64,000 nt of DNA from Agrococcus sp. ProA11 (GCF_039880525.1 NZ_CP156989.1:372001-436000), one strand, 5' to 3'; shown: positions 25,828 through 34,105, numbered from the stretch's first letter. A program made the numbers and translations. The notes: generated by a model not told the origin, from the sequence alone.

Positions 25828-26517
25828 TCAGGGGCGCGGCAGCAGCTGCCAGCTGCCCTCGGAGACGACCTCGACCTCGCCGTCGACGACCGTGATGGCG
25901 GTCGCGTCGTCGATGGCATAGGTGGGCGCCGGGATTCCGGATGCCCACTGGGTGATGCTCGCCAGCGAGGCGTCCTCCATGTCGTCCTGATCGAGGTGCG
26001 GGTAGAGGGCGAAGTCGACCAGCCCGAGGGTCCTGTCTGCCTCCAGCGCCATGTCGCTGCCGTCGGGCACGAACGCGAGGTTGAACGCCGCGTCCGGGTT
26101 GAACGATGTGACGGCGATGCTGCCAGCGCTGACGCCCACGTAGACGGTGTCGGGCATCGCATCGAGCAGATCGGCGAGGCCCGACTGCCGCATCCAATGG
26201 CACAGGTAGAGCACGTCGCCGCCCCAGACGAGCAGCGCATCGACGCTCCGCACGACGGGCACCCAGTGCTCCTCGCGGATGGTCGGCAGCGCGGTGAGCT
26301 CCAAGACCCCCAGCCACTTCCAGCCGAGCTCGGCCATGGGGCCCGGGGCGTTGCCGGAGATCGCCTCCCACGCCATGCTGGCGCCGACGGGGAACGGATA
26401 GGCGGCCGTGGGGATGATGAGCGCCGTGGACTCGGCGATGGGCTTGCCGAGCAGGCCCACGAGTGCGCCCTCGATGCTCGCGTTGCTGATCCCCATGGAG
26501 GTGAGCAGGAACTTCAC
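25828..26517 (-). CDS. Peptidase S51-like (type 1 glutamine amidotransferase fold)
   Basis: This 229-residue protein resembles dipeptidase E: LLTSMGISN at the start, ALIIPTAAYPFP, VWGGDVLYLCHWM and the nucleophile elbow YVGVSAGSIAV with Ser in place of the amidotransferase Cys. PepE cleaves Asp-X dipeptides; the substrate here is unknown. The GTG start is overlapped by the TGA of a nine-codon leaderless mini-ORF (GTGA), so its expression probably depends on coupling. Confidence 0.8.
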   Translation of the reverse strand: MKFLLTSMGISNASIEGALVGLLGKPIAESTALIIPTAAYPFPVGASMAWEAISGNAPGPMAELGWKWLGVLELTALPTIREEHWVPVVRSVDALLVWGGDVLYLCHWMRQSGLADLLDAMPDTVYVGVSAGSIAVTSFNPDAAFNLAFVPDGSDMALEADRTLGLVDFALYPHLDQDDMEDASLASITQWASGIPAPTYAIDDATAITVVDGEVEVVSEGSWQLLPRP

Positions 26518-26543
26518 GGGGCACGCTGACGGAGACGGGTCAT
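26514..26543 (-). CDS. Leaderless 9-codon mini-ORF coupled to the S51 gene
   Basis: On the minus strand CACGAT (26555-26550) is followed after six bases by ATG (26543) encoding MTRLRQRAP and a TGA that overlaps the S51 GTG start. The S51 gene has no ribosome site of its own, so this mini-ORF would deliver ribosomes to it. Confidence 0.4.
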   Translation of the reverse strand: MTRLRQRAP

Positions 26544-26607
26544 GGCTTGATCGTGCCGCGATACGGCTGCACGGACAAGGCCCGTTCCGCTCGTGGTCGC
26601 AGCGTGG

Positions 26608-27297
26608 CTAGAGTCGCGCCGCGCACGCCTCCGCGAAGGCGCCGAAGCCGCGCTCGGTGACGTCGAGGAGTGCCGGATCGCTCGCGATGTGCTCGCGCCA
26701 GTCGGCCACTGACTGCGCGTCCCGCAGCTCGCTGAGCGTGGGGCTCGTGATCGAGTCCCACAGCCGCATGACGCGGTCGTCGGCCTCGAGGTGGAACTGC
26801 ATCCCGAGCGCCGATCCGTAGCGGAAGGCGTCGTTGTCGACCGTGGCGCTCCGGGCGAGCAGGGTCGCGCCGGGCGGCAGGGAGACGACGTCGCTGTTCC
26901 AGCGCATGGCGCCGATCGTGCCGACGTGGTCGCCGAGCCACGGGTCGGGCTCGATGAGATCGATGTCGAGGATGCCGACGGCGTCGACGGCGCCCTCGCG
27001 ATGCACGCCGCCGAGGGCGCGGCCGATGATCTGGTGACCGAGGCAGATGCCGAGCACCGGGATCTCGGCATCGATGGCACGCAGCGCCAGGTCGGCGGTG
27101 CGTGCGAGCGAGGGGTATTCGGCCACGTCTGCGGCGCTCATCTGACCCCCGAGGATGACGACGCCCGCGAGCTCGTCGAGCGACGGCAGGGAGGTCGGGA
27201 AGACGGCCTCGCGCGTGGGCAGATGCGACAGCAGCGTCGTGGCATGCCCGCCCGTCTCATACTCGATGTGCTTGATGAACAGGACGGAACGCGGCAA
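26608..27297 (-). CDS. Type 1 glutamine amidotransferase
   Basis: This 229-residue class I amidotransferase domain has the nucleophile elbow GICLGHQIIG, VILGGQMSA upstream, and FHLEAD carrying the catalytic His. It resembles stand-alone GuaA-like GATases that hydrolyse glutamine or gamma-glutamyl amides; no partner synthase is next to it. TTG at 27297 is preferred: an AGAGAGAGGG purine run precedes it and the protein alignment starts there (PRSVLFIKH). Upstream codons are only shadow of the divergent promoter region. Confidence 0.8.
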   Translation of the reverse strand: MPRSVLFIKHIEYETGGHATTLLSHLPTREAVFPTSLPSLDELAGVVILGGQMSAADVAEYPSLARTADLALRAIDAEIPVLGICLGHQIIGRALGGVHREGAVDAVGILDIDLIEPDPWLGDHVGTIGAMRWNSDVVSLPPGATLLARSATVDNDAFRYGSALGMQFHLEADDRVMRLWDSITSPTLSELRDAQSVADWREHIASDPALLDVTERGFGAFAEACAARL

Positions 27298-27321
27298 CGG
27301 AGGCCCTCTCTCTTTGCGAGC

Positions 27322-27328
27322 TAGCCTA
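27322..27328. promoter_or_regulatory. Overlapping divergent -10 boxes
   Basis: The heptamer TAGCCTA reads TAGCCT on the plus strand (27322-27327) and TAGGCT on the minus strand (27328-27323). Each is a -10 for one of the divergent genes, so the two promoters compete for the same bases. Confidence 0.55.
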
Positions 27329-27334
27329 TGGCGC

Positions 27335-27376
27335 ATGCGAGCACTTCGAATCCTCCCCGAGGCGGCGGCCGAGTGA
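27335..27376 (+). CDS. Leaderless 13-codon mini-ORF coupled to the hydrolase gene
   Basis: ATG at 27335 lies 7 nt after TAGCCT. It encodes MRALRILPEAAAE, and its TGA (27374-27376) overlaps the GTG start of the hydrolase at 27373 (GTGA). An in-frame ATG of the hydrolase at 27328 lies before the predicted transcription start and should not be used. Confidence 0.4.
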   Translation: MRALRILPEAAAE

Positions 27377-28125
27377 CGGTCTACGCGATGGCGCCCGACG
27401 GCGTGCGGATCGCCCTGCACGAGCTCGGCGACCCCGATGGTCGACCGGTCGTGCTGATCCACGGCTTCTCCTCGAACGCCCGGCGCAACTGGATCGACAG
27501 CGGCTGGGGTGAGTCACTGACTGCTGCCGGGCTGCGCGGGATCGCCATGGATCTGCGCGGGCACGGCGACAGCGATCACCCGAGCACCGGCTACGAGGTG
27601 CAGCGGTTCGTCGATGATCTCGACGCCGTGCTGCGGCAGCTCGCCCTCCCCGAGGCGCCGGGCGCGATCGGCTACTCGATGGGCGCTCGGCTGCTCTGGC
27701 GGCATGCAGGCACGCGGCCCCACGCATTCCGGTCGCTGGTGCTCGGGGGACTGCCCGCCGGTGACCCGTTCCAGCAGTTCGACCTGCAGCTCGCGCTGCG
27801 CGCGCTGGACGGAGACGCGGAGCCGGGCCCGATGGAGTCGTTCATCGTCGAGCTGGCGCAAGTCTTCCCCGAGCACGACCCGGCGACGCTCGTGACGCTC
27901 GCGGGCGAGGTCTCCCGCACACTCTTCGACCCGGAGGAGTCGCCGCCGCAGATGCCGACGCTGCTGATGACCGGGGAGAAGGATCGGCGAGCGCGCGACA
28001 CCGAGTCGCTGCTGCCGCTGCTGCCGAACGGCCGCTTCGAGGTGATCCCGGGGCGCAACCACGTGAACGCGCCGACCTCCGGTCACTTCCGCCGGGCGGC
28101 CTCCGCGTTCCTCTCCGATCGGTAG
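27373..28125 (+). CDS. Alpha/beta hydrolase
   Basis: This 250-residue alpha/beta-hydrolase has the oxyanion HGFSSNARRNW, MDLRGHGDSD, nucleophile elbow GYSMGAR (catalytic Ser), a late Asp in TGEKDRRA and His in PGRNHVNAP, so the triad is complete. It is a cytoplasmic esterase or lactonase-type enzyme of unknown substrate. GTG at 27373 is favoured by the coupling with the mini-ORF upstream; the alternative ATG at 27328 would add 15 residues. Confidence 0.85.
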   Translation: MTVYAMAPDGVRIALHELGDPDGRPVVLIHGFSSNARRNWIDSGWGESLTAAGLRGIAMDLRGHGDSDHPSTGYEVQRFVDDLDAVLRQLALPEAPGAIGYSMGARLLWRHAGTRPHAFRSLVLGGLPAGDPFQQFDLQLALRALDGDAEPGPMESFIVELAQVFPEHDPATLVTLAGEVSRTLFDPEESPPQMPTLLMTGEKDRRARDTESLLPLLPNGRFEVIPGRNHVNAPTSGHFRRAASAFLSDR

Positions 28126-28171
28126 CAGTCGAGCGGGAGGCAGCCAAGCAGGCGGGCGCCGACAAGGTGCA

Positions 28172-28199
28172 GGGCCGACTGAGTTCTCTCAGTCGGCCC
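28172..28199. terminator. Bidirectional hairpin terminator
   Basis: Perfect 12-nt arms (28172-28183 and 28188-28199) with a TTCT loop lie between the convergent hydrolase and regulator genes. The tails on each side are not T-rich. Confidence 0.6.
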
Positions 28200-28331
28200 C
28201 AGTCCCTTGCACCAAGCGAGGCGGTTGGCCATCGCTTCCGCCGATCGCCACAGCACAACGATCAACGTGACTCGAACGTAGTGGGCGCGGTGCACGCGCG
28301 CGCCCAGATCTGGCTGTGATTTCGCTGTGGT

Positions 28332-29063
28332 TCAGAATCGATCCGGGCTGGGGCCGCTCGCGAGCACCGTCACGTCGGCATGCCGGTCGAAGCGGTACCC
28401 CTCGCCGCGCACCGTGCGGATGATCGGCGCGTAGGCGCCCAGCTTCGAGCGCAGCCGCCGCACGTGCACGTCGATGGTGCGCTCGTTCGGCCGGTCGTCG
28501 GCGTCGGCGTGCCACAGCGCGTCGATGATGGCGCAGCGCCCGACCGTCGACCCCTCGCGCAGCACGATGTGCTGCAGCAGCTCGAACTCGCGGTAGGTGA
28601 GCGGTGCGATGTCATCACCGAGCGCGACGCGCTTGCGGGTGAGGTCGATGACGATCCCGTGGTCCGCCACCGGCGCCGGCTGCTGCACGGCCGGATCGCC
28701 GAGCGCTCGCCGCACCACGTCGACATCCCGGCCACCGGATCCGGCCGGCGCGAGCGCCACGGCGGCGTGGGTCTGTGCGCTGGGCGCGAGGCGCGAGGTC
28801 AGTGCGCGCAGCTCGCCGACGAGCCGCGTGAGCTCGGCCTGATCGGCGGATGTCGCGCCATCGCCGAGGCCGACGTAGAGCGCGAAGCCGCGCACCTCGG
28901 CGCCCTCGGGGACGGCGCGGATGGGGCTGGGTGCCGCCGGGCGAGGCGTCGACGACCGCGTGTCGTTCGTGCGCGGCGCGAGTGCGGACGAACCGTGGGC
29001 GGTCGCGAACGGCGACGCCGCGCGGCGGGGGCGAGTGGGCTGAGGAGCGGTGAGGATGGTCAT
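28332..29063 (-). CDS. Orphan winged-helix transcriptional regulator (OmpR/PhoB-type)
   Basis: This 243-residue protein carries a C-terminal OmpR-type DNA-binding domain (about residues 140-230: LTYREFELLQHIVLREGSTVGR, NERTIDVHVRRLRSKLG, IRTVRGEGYRF). There is no phospho-receiver domain; the N-terminal half has a disordered Pro/Ala/Thr region (1-50) and a small alpha/beta part (VRGFALYVGLGDG, LTRLVGELRALTSRL) I cannot name. ATG at 29063 has ribosome site GGAAGG. A long upstream region (to 29504) holds a promoter, a Met-rich mini-ORF and an 8-bp dyad, so regulation at transcript level is likely. Confidence 0.8.
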   Translation of the reverse strand: MTILTAPQPTRPRRAASPFATAHGSSALAPRTNDTRSSTPRPAAPSPIRAVPEGAEVRGFALYVGLGDGATSADQAELTRLVGELRALTSRLAPSAQTHAAVALAPAGSGGRDVDVVRRALGDPAVQQPAPVADHGIVIDLTRKRVALGDDIAPLTYREFELLQHIVLREGSTVGRCAIIDALWHADADDRPNERTIDVHVRRLRSKLGAYAPIIRTVRGEGYRFDRHADVTVLASGPSPDRF

Positions 29064-29156
29064 GGTGGGCCTTCCGGCGTGCGGTCGGCGGCGGCATCCG
29101 TGCCCGCGTCTGGGCGGATGCGCGACCGTCGACGCGAGATGTCGATGTCTGGTGCG

Positions 29157-29174
29157 CGAACCGATGTCGGTTCG
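29157..29174. promoter_or_regulatory. Dyad symmetry upstream of the regulator gene
   Basis: CGAACCGA and TCGGTTCG are perfect 8-nt inverted repeats separated by two bases, about 95 bp before the regulator's start and inside its predicted leader. This could be an operator or an RNA hairpin; nothing else in the 29064-29264 stretch stands out. Confidence 0.4.
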
Positions 29175-29264
29175 GGGACCGCTCGTGGGCTGCTCAGGCC
29201 CGGGAGGCACGACGCGAATGCGTCAGCGACTCCTCATGGAGCGGTCGGACGGTGCGAGCTGTGC

Positions 29265-29360
29265 TCAAGCACACATTCGACGGGTGGCGACCATCGGCAT
29301 CATCATGCCGTTCAGCCCGTTCGTCGCAAGGACGGACAGTGGGCGGATGGTGGTCGTCAT
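29265..29360 (-). CDS. Leaderless Met-rich 31-codon leader ORF
   Basis: The ORF encodes MTTTIRPLSVLATNGLNG, then MMMPM, VATRRMCA. ATG at 29360 is exactly 7 nt after the -10 box of a consensus promoter, so it must be read by leaderless initiation. It ends 201 nt before the regulator start on the same strand. Five Met codons lie close together near the end. Leaderless upstream ORFs with runs of one amino acid act as attenuators in mycobacteria (cysteine runs), so a sensing role for Met or Cys supply is a fair hypothesis. Confidence 0.5.
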   Translation of the reverse strand: MTTTIRPLSVLATNGLNGMMMPMVATRRMCA

Positions 29361-29367
29361 GCTCGCC

Positions 29368-29397
29368 AGTATCGTCGCCACCCGTGCGCGGTGTCAA
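29368..29397 (-). promoter_or_regulatory. Consensus promoter of the leader ORF and regulator
   Basis: On the minus strand a perfect TTGACA (29397-29392) and GATACT (29373-29368) are separated by 18 bp. From here to upp (29505) I see no further feature. Confidence 0.7.
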
Positions 29398-29504
29398 ATA
29401 TCGCAACAATGTGACGAACTATGACGAAGTCTTGCGTTGCCGTCGGTGGACGCGCGACCGCGCGCATCCGGCGCAGCGGCCGCGCGACGCGGCCCGGGGA
29501 GCGG

Positions 29505-30143
29505 TCAGTCGCCGACGGTGCCGTACAGGCGGTCCCCGGCGTCGCCGAGCCCGGGAACGATGAAGCCGCGCTCATCCAGGCCCTCGTCGAGTGCGCCGAG
29601 CACGATCGTCACATCCTGGCCGTCCATGTCGCGCTCGACGCGCTCCAGGCCCTCGGGCGTGCCCAGCAGGCAGATGGCGGTCACGTCGACGGCGCCGCGG
29701 TCGAACAGGAACTGCATCGCGGCCGACAGCGAGCCACCGGTCGCGAGCATCGGATCGAGCACGAAGCACTGGCGGTCGGAGAGGTCGTCCGGCAGCCGCT
29801 CCGCGTACGTGTAGGGCTCGAGCGTCTCCTCGTTGCGCGCCATGCCGAGGAAGCCCACCTCAGCCGTCGGCACGAGCGCGGTCATGCCCTCGAGCATGCC
29901 GAGGCCCGCGCGCAGGATCGGCACGACGAGCGGACGCGGTTCGGCGATCGAGACACCGGTGGTCGTCGTGACCGGAGTCTGGATCTCCTTGGGCGCGACC
30001 CGCACATTGCGGGTGGCCTCGTAGGCGAGCAGCGTCATCAGCTCGCCCACCAGGGCGCGGAACGTGGGGGAGGGGGTGGCCGCATCCCGCAGCACCGTCA
30101 GCTTGTGGGTGACGAGCGGGTGGTCGGCGACGTGGACTCGCAT
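29505..30143 (-). CDS. upp: Uracil phosphoribosyltransferase
   Basis: A 212-residue salvage enzyme making UMP from uracil and PRPP. It contains [12 protein letters not shown] and the PRPP-binding loop [19 protein letters not shown], and ends [16 protein letters not shown], all diagnostic of Upp. TACCCT on the minus strand (30156-30151) lies 7 nt before the ATG. The gene is divergent from tadA with 62 bp between starts. Confidence 0.97.
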   Translation of the reverse strand: MRVHVADHPLVTHKLTVLRDAATPSPTFRALVGELMTLLAYEATRNVRVAPKEIQTPVTTTTGVSIAEPRPLVVPILRAGLGMLEGMTALVPTAEVGFLGMARNEETLEPYTYAERLPDDLSDRQCFVLDPMLATGGSLSAAMQFLFDRGAVDVTAICLLGTPEGLERVERDMDGQDVTIVLGALDEGLDERGFIVPGLGDAGDRLYGTVGD

Positions 30144-30205
30144 AGGGTTCAGGGTAGTGGGCGCGGCACCGTGCCCGCGCGAAGACAGCAGCGCGAGGAG
30201 TTCGG

Positions 30206-30667
30206 ATGCGGCCAGGTGCGCGCGACGAGATGCTCATGCGGGCGGCGCTCGCGGAGGCGGCTGCCGCGAAGCGCACCGACGACGTGCCGGTCGGCGCGGT
30301 GGTGGTGGACGCATCCGGCACCGTGATCGGCGCGGGGCGGAACGAGCGCGAGGCGCGGCACGATCCGACGGCGCACGCGGAGGTCGTGGCGCTCCGTCAG
30401 GCGGCCGCGCATCTCGGCTCGTGGCGGCTCGATGGCTGCGCGCTGGTGGTCACGCTCGAGCCCTGCGTGATGTGCGCTGGCGCGATCCTCGCGAGCCGCA
30501 TCGACCGGGTGGTCTTCGGGGCGTGGGACGAGAAGGCCGGGGCTGCCGGCAGCGTCGTCGACGTGCTGCGGGAGCGTCGGCTGCCGCACCGGGTCGAGGT
30601 GGTCTCGGGCGTGCTCGCGGATGAGGCGGAGACGCAGCTGCGCGACTTCTTCGCGCGCAGGCGCTGA
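30206..30667 (+). CDS. tadA: tRNA adenosine(34) deaminase
   Basis: A 153-residue zinc deaminase that converts A34 to inosine in tRNA-Arg(ACG), which is itself encoded at 19002. The zinc ligands are H57 (with catalytic E59 in HAE), C87 and C90 (PCVMC). A GAGGAG ribosome site lies six bases before the ATG at 30206. Confidence 0.95.
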   Translation: MRPGARDEMLMRAALAEAAAAKRTDDVPVGAVVVDASGTVIGAGRNEREARHDPTAHAEVVALRQAAAHLGSWRLDGCALVVTLEPCVMCAGAILASRIDRVVFGAWDEKAGAAGSVVDVLRERRLPHRVEVVSGVLADEAETQLRDFFARRR

Positions 30668-30727
30668 CGCCTCGCCGAGGCCGCGGTCGGTGCTCCGGCG
30701 CTCACTGCCTCCGGAGCACCGCACACA

Positions 30728-31141
30728 TCACCAGAAGACGGCGATGAGCAGGTTGATCAGGGCCAGCGCCCCGGTGGTGTGGAAGAACGGCAGCAGCTTG
30801 CGCTCGAGCTCCAGGTTGCCGACCGAGACGGCGCCGCCGGTGGTGAGGCCCGCCTTCTCCTTGCGGATCGCCTTCTGGCGCAGGAAGCCGATCAGGGCAG
30901 TGGCGAAGACGATCAGCGCGATGAGCCCCTTGATGCCGAGCTTCATGTGGTTGACGTCGCCATCGCCCGCCATCGCGAGGCCGTAGAGCGCAACGCCCGA
31001 GAGCAGCTGGAGCGAGGCACCCACGAGCAGGATCGTGAAGTTGAAGCCGGCCTTCGCGCGCATCTGCACGAAGAAGGTACCGATCAGCAGCGACGCACCG
31101 ATGAGGTGCGTTGCGACGAGAAGCGAGTGCAGGAAGTCCAT
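30728..31141 (-). CDS. Four-helix integral membrane protein
   Basis: This 137-residue protein has four hydrophobic helices (around residues 3-25, 32-55, 68-87 and 115-137). The first contains a His in VATHLIGASLLIGTFF. Small four-helix membrane proteins of this look are common in actinobacteria and have no known function. TAGGCT on the minus strand (31153-31148) is six bases from the ATG. Confidence 0.65.
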   Translation of the reverse strand: MDFLHSLLVATHLIGASLLIGTFFVQMRAKAGFNFTILLVGASLQLLSGVALYGLAMAGDGDVNHMKLGIKGLIALIVFATALIGFLRQKAIRKEKAGLTTGGAVSVGNLELERKLLPFFHTTGALALINLLIAVFW

Positions 31142-31172
31142 GTAGCCAGCCTACACAACCAGGCTCGGGAAG

Positions 31173-32135
31173 TCAGTTCCCCGACTGGATGACGATGTGG
31201 TCGGTCGACGGAGCGATGTCGGGCCGCTCGATGTAGAGGTCGGGCTCGATGTAGATGACGCGGGCGTGCGGCACCTCGGCGCGCAGCGTCTTCTCGAGAT
31301 CGTCGATCGTCGTGGCGATGTGCTCGATGTCGGTCTGCGGCGGGAACGCGATCTTCGCGGCGACCATGAGCTCATCCGGGCCGAGGTAGAGCGTCTTCAT
31401 GTGGATGACCGACTCGACGCCAGGGTTGCCGTTCAGCACCCGCGCGATCTTCGCGTGATCCTCCCTCGTCGCGCCCTCGCCGATCAGGAGCGACTTCATC
31501 TCCACCGCGAGGATCGCGGCGACCGCGATGAGCAGCACGCCGATGGCGAGCGTGCCGATCGCGTCGAAGAGCGGGTTGCCGGTGAGCGCCGTGAGGCCGA
31601 CCGCACCGAACGCGAGCACGAGGCCGGTGAGCGCCGCGAGATCCTCGAGCAGGATCACCGGCAGTTCCGGGCTCTTCGCCTTGCGGACGAACTCCCACCA
31701 TCCTGACGCGCCGCGCACCTTGTTCGCCTCGATGATCGCGGTGCGGAACGAGAGGCTCTCCAGCACGATCGCGATCGCCAGCACCAGCAGCGGCAGCCAC
31801 CACATCGTGAGCTCGTGCGGCTCCTGGATCTTGCTGATGCCCTCGGAGATCGAGAACAGTCCGCCGACCGAGAAGAGCACCAGCGCCACCACGAATGCCC
31901 ACACGTAGCGCTCCCGGCCGTAGCCGAAGGGGTGCTCGCGGCTCGCGTTCTTCCTCGCCAGCCGGCCGCCGAGCAGCAGCAGCAGCTGGTTGCCCGCGTC
32001 GGCGACGGAGTGGATGGCCTCCGCCAGCATCGACGCGGAGCCCGAGAAGAACCATGCGACGAACTTCGTGACGGCGATGCCGGAGTTGGCCAAGAATGCC
32101 GCGACGACCGCCTTTGTACCGTGGGATGCGCTCAC
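31173..32135 (-). CDS. Cation diffusion facilitator (CDF) metal transporter
   Basis: This 320-residue CDF exporter has about six membrane helices. The first metal site carries HSVAD in helix 2; the second is EDLAA in helix 5 in place of the usual HxxxD, as in the EDSAAL-type subgroup. A C-terminal cytoplasmic domain (MKTLYLGPDELMVAAKIAF) is typical for dimeric CDFs. It probably exports Zn, Mn or Fe against protons. GTG at 32135 follows TAGACT (32148-32143) by 7 nt. Confidence 0.88.
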   Translation of the reverse strand: MSASHGTKAVVAAFLANSGIAVTKFVAWFFSGSASMLAEAIHSVADAGNQLLLLLGGRLARKNASREHPFGYGRERYVWAFVVALVLFSVGGLFSISEGISKIQEPHELTMWWLPLLVLAIAIVLESLSFRTAIIEANKVRGASGWWEFVRKAKSPELPVILLEDLAALTGLVLAFGAVGLTALTGNPLFDAIGTLAIGVLLIAVAAILAVEMKSLLIGEGATREDHAKIARVLNGNPGVESVIHMKTLYLGPDELMVAAKIAFPPQTDIEHIATTIDDLEKTLRAEVPHARVIYIEPDLYIERPDIAPSTDHIVIQSGN

Positions 32136-32195
32136 CCCCGGGAGTCTACGCGAGCGATGACCCTCCGCTCTGAGCACGCCGGTAGCCTTGCCGCC

Positions 32196-33035
32196 ATGAC
32201 TGACCTCCTCCCTCCCATTGCCATGCTCGGTGTCGGATCGATGGGCGGCGCGATCCTGCAGGGGCTCGTGCGGCACGGCGCCGAGCGCATCATCGTGACG
32301 AACCGGACGCCCGAGAAGGCGGCCGCGATCGAGCTTCCGGGCGTCGAGTCGATCGCCCTCGCCGAGGAGCCGGACGGCAACGCGCGCGCCGTCGACGGCG
32401 CGAAGCTCGTGGTGCTGGGCGTCAAGCCGGTCGGGATCGTCGACCTGGCGGGCGAGATCGCGCCGCACCTGGCACCCGGCGCCGTGGTCGTCTCGATCGC
32501 GGCGGGCACGACGACCGCAGCCATCGAGGCCGCGCTGCCGGCATCCGTCGCTGTCGTGCGCGCGATGCCGAACACGCCCTCGACGGTTGGCCTGGGCGTC
32601 ACCGGCGTCGCTGGCGGCAGCCGGGCGAGCGACGACGACGTGGCGCTCGTGGCTCGCATGTTCGAGGCGGTCGGCGAGGTGATCGTGCTCGACGAATCGC
32701 AGATCGACGCGCTCTCGACGATCTCGGGCTCCGGCCCCGCCTACGTGTTCCTGCTCATCGAGGAGCTGACGAAGGCGGCAGAGCGGATGGGGTTCACGCC
32801 CGAGCAGGCGGCCACGATGGCGCAGGGCACGTTCCGCGGTGCCAGCGAGCTGCTCGCGGCGGACGACGCCGCGGGCACTGCTGCCGCGCCGGCGGAGCTG
32901 CGCCGCCGCGTGACGAGCCCGAAGGGCACGACCGAGCAGGCGATCGGCGTGCTCCAGGAGGCCGACCTGGGCAGCATCTTCGATCGTGCGACCGCTGCGG
33001 CGCTCGCGCGCGCGCAGGAGCTCGCCGCAGGCTGA
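32196..33035 (+). CDS. proC: Pyrroline-5-carboxylate reductase
   Basis: This 279-residue enzyme makes proline from pyrroline-5-carboxylate with NAD(P)H. It has the Rossmann start IAMLGVGSMGGAI, VKP loop (VLGVKPVGI), RAMPNTPSTVGLGVTG and the signature SGSGPAYVFLLIEELTKAAERMG with TSPKGTTEQAI. ATG at 32196 follows TAGCCT (32183-32188) by 7 nt; the longer open frame upstream is a shadow of the CDF gene. Confidence 0.97.
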   Translation: MTDLLPPIAMLGVGSMGGAILQGLVRHGAERIIVTNRTPEKAAAIELPGVESIALAEEPDGNARAVDGAKLVVLGVKPVGIVDLAGEIAPHLAPGAVVVSIAAGTTTAAIEAALPASVAVVRAMPNTPSTVGLGVTGVAGGSRASDDDVALVARMFEAVGEVIVLDESQIDALSTISGSGPAYVFLLIEELTKAAERMGFTPEQAATMAQGTFRGASELLAADDAAGTAAAPAELRRRVTSPKGTTEQAIGVLQEADLGSIFDRATAAALARAQELAAG

Positions 33036-33052
33036 CGCGCCAGCGTGGCGTC
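33030..33052. terminator. Compact hairpin between proC and the YchJ-like gene
   Basis: CTGACG...CGTCAG with an inner CCA/TGG pair overlaps both convergent stop codons and may end both transcripts. Confidence 0.45.
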
Positions 33053-33437
33053 AGAGGCTGTCGCCGTCGACGTACTGCCAGCCGCGGTCGCGGCGGAACC
33101 GGCTGAGCTCGCGCATCGAGCCGCGGGTGCCGTCGGCGACCCAGTGCGACTCGAACGACACGGTCCCTTCACGGTCGAACGGGCCGCCGCCGGTCGTGCC
33201 GAGCACGTCGAGGCGCAGCCAGCGGATCTCGGCGTCGAGTTCGAGCGAGCGCGGTCGGGTGGAGGTGTGCCAGGAGCTGAGCAGCCAGTCCACATCCCCG
33301 ACCGCGAATGCGGTGAAGCGCGAGCGCATGAGCGCCTCGGCGGTCGCCGCCTGGCGATCCCCGCGAAGGATCGGCCCGCAGCACTCGCCGAACGGGAGCC
33401 CGGTGCCGCAGGGGCAGCGGCGGGCGTCGTCGATCAC
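33051..33437 (-). CDS. YchJ family protein with SEC-C zinc motif
   Basis: A 128-residue protein. The N terminus has CPCGTGLPFGECCGP, the SEC-C-like zinc cluster; the rest (AEALMRSRFTAFAVGDVDWLLSSWH) is the YchJ/UPF0225 NTF2-like domain. Function is unknown. The GTG start overlaps the trkA stop (GTGA), so it belongs to the potassium-uptake operon. Confidence 0.85.
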   Translation of the reverse strand: MIDDARRCPCGTGLPFGECCGPILRGDRQAATAEALMRSRFTAFAVGDVDWLLSSWHTSTRPRSLELDAEIRWLRLDVLGTTGGGPFDREGTVSFESHWVADGTRGSMRELSRFRRDRGWQYVDGDSL

Positions 33438-34105
33438 GAGCCGAGGCCGGCGAAGCGCTCGATGTCCCGCTGGTTGCCCGAGATGATGATGAGGTCGTGG
33501 TTCGAGACGATGGTCTCGGGCGTGGCATAGGTGAACTCGCCACCGGGGCTCTTCACGCCCACCACAGTCAGGTGATACTTCGAGCGGATCTTCGACTCGG
33601 CGAGCGTGACGCCGCGGATGTGCTTCGGCGGGTACATCTTCACGATCGCGAAGTGGTCGTCGAACTGGATGTAGTCGAGCATGCGGCCCGAGACCAGGTG
33701 CGCGACGCGTTCGCCCGCTTCGGCCTCTGGGTAGATGACGTGGTTCGCGCCGATGCGGCTGAGGATCTTGCCGTGCGACTGGCTGATCGCCTTCGCCCAG
33801 ATCTGCGGGATGCCGAGGTCGACGAGGTTCGCGACGATCAGCACCGACGCCTCGATCGAGGAGCCGACGGCGCAGACCGCGATCGAGAAGTCGCGCGCAC
33901 CGAGCTGCTTGAGCGCATCGATCGAGCGCGCATCCGCCTGCACCGTGTGCGTCAGGCGCTCCGACCACTTCTGCACCAGATTGATGTCGTCGTCGATCGC
34001 GAGCACCTCGCGGTCGAGGCGCGCCAGCTGGCCGGCGGTGGCGGCGCCGAAGCGCCCCAGCCCGATCACGAGCACGGGGGCGTCGTGCGGAATCCTGTCA
34101 ACCAA
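33434..34105 (-). CDS. trkA: TrkA-type potassium uptake regulator (KtrA/CeoB-like)
   Basis: A 223-residue cytoplasmic gating subunit. An N-terminal RCK (TrkA-N) domain has VIGLGRFGAATAGQLARL and a terminal Asp for nucleotide (LAIDDD); a TrkA-C domain follows from about residue 140 (RGVTLAESKIRSKYHLTVVGVK). It controls the TrkH/KtrB channel encoded upstream, with which it overlaps by 8 nt. Confidence 0.92.
   Translation of the reverse strand: MVDRIPHDAPVLVIGLGRFGAATAGQLARLDREVLAIDDDINLVQKWSERLTHTVQADARSIDALKQLGARDFSIAVCAVGSSIEASVLIVANLVDLGIPQIWAKAISQSHGKILSRIGANHVIYPEAEAGERVAHLVSGRMLDYIQFDDHFAIVKMYPPKHIRGVTLAESKIRSKYHLTVVGVKSPGGEFTYATPETIVSNHDLIIISGNQRDIERFAGLGS

Noticed and set aside
25828-27297. 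Two amidotransferase-fold genes as one operon pathway
   Set aside because: They share a strand, but the S51 gene has its own leaderless box and mini-ORF, 90 bp separate them, and their nucleophiles differ (Ser and Cys), so a common pathway is not supported.
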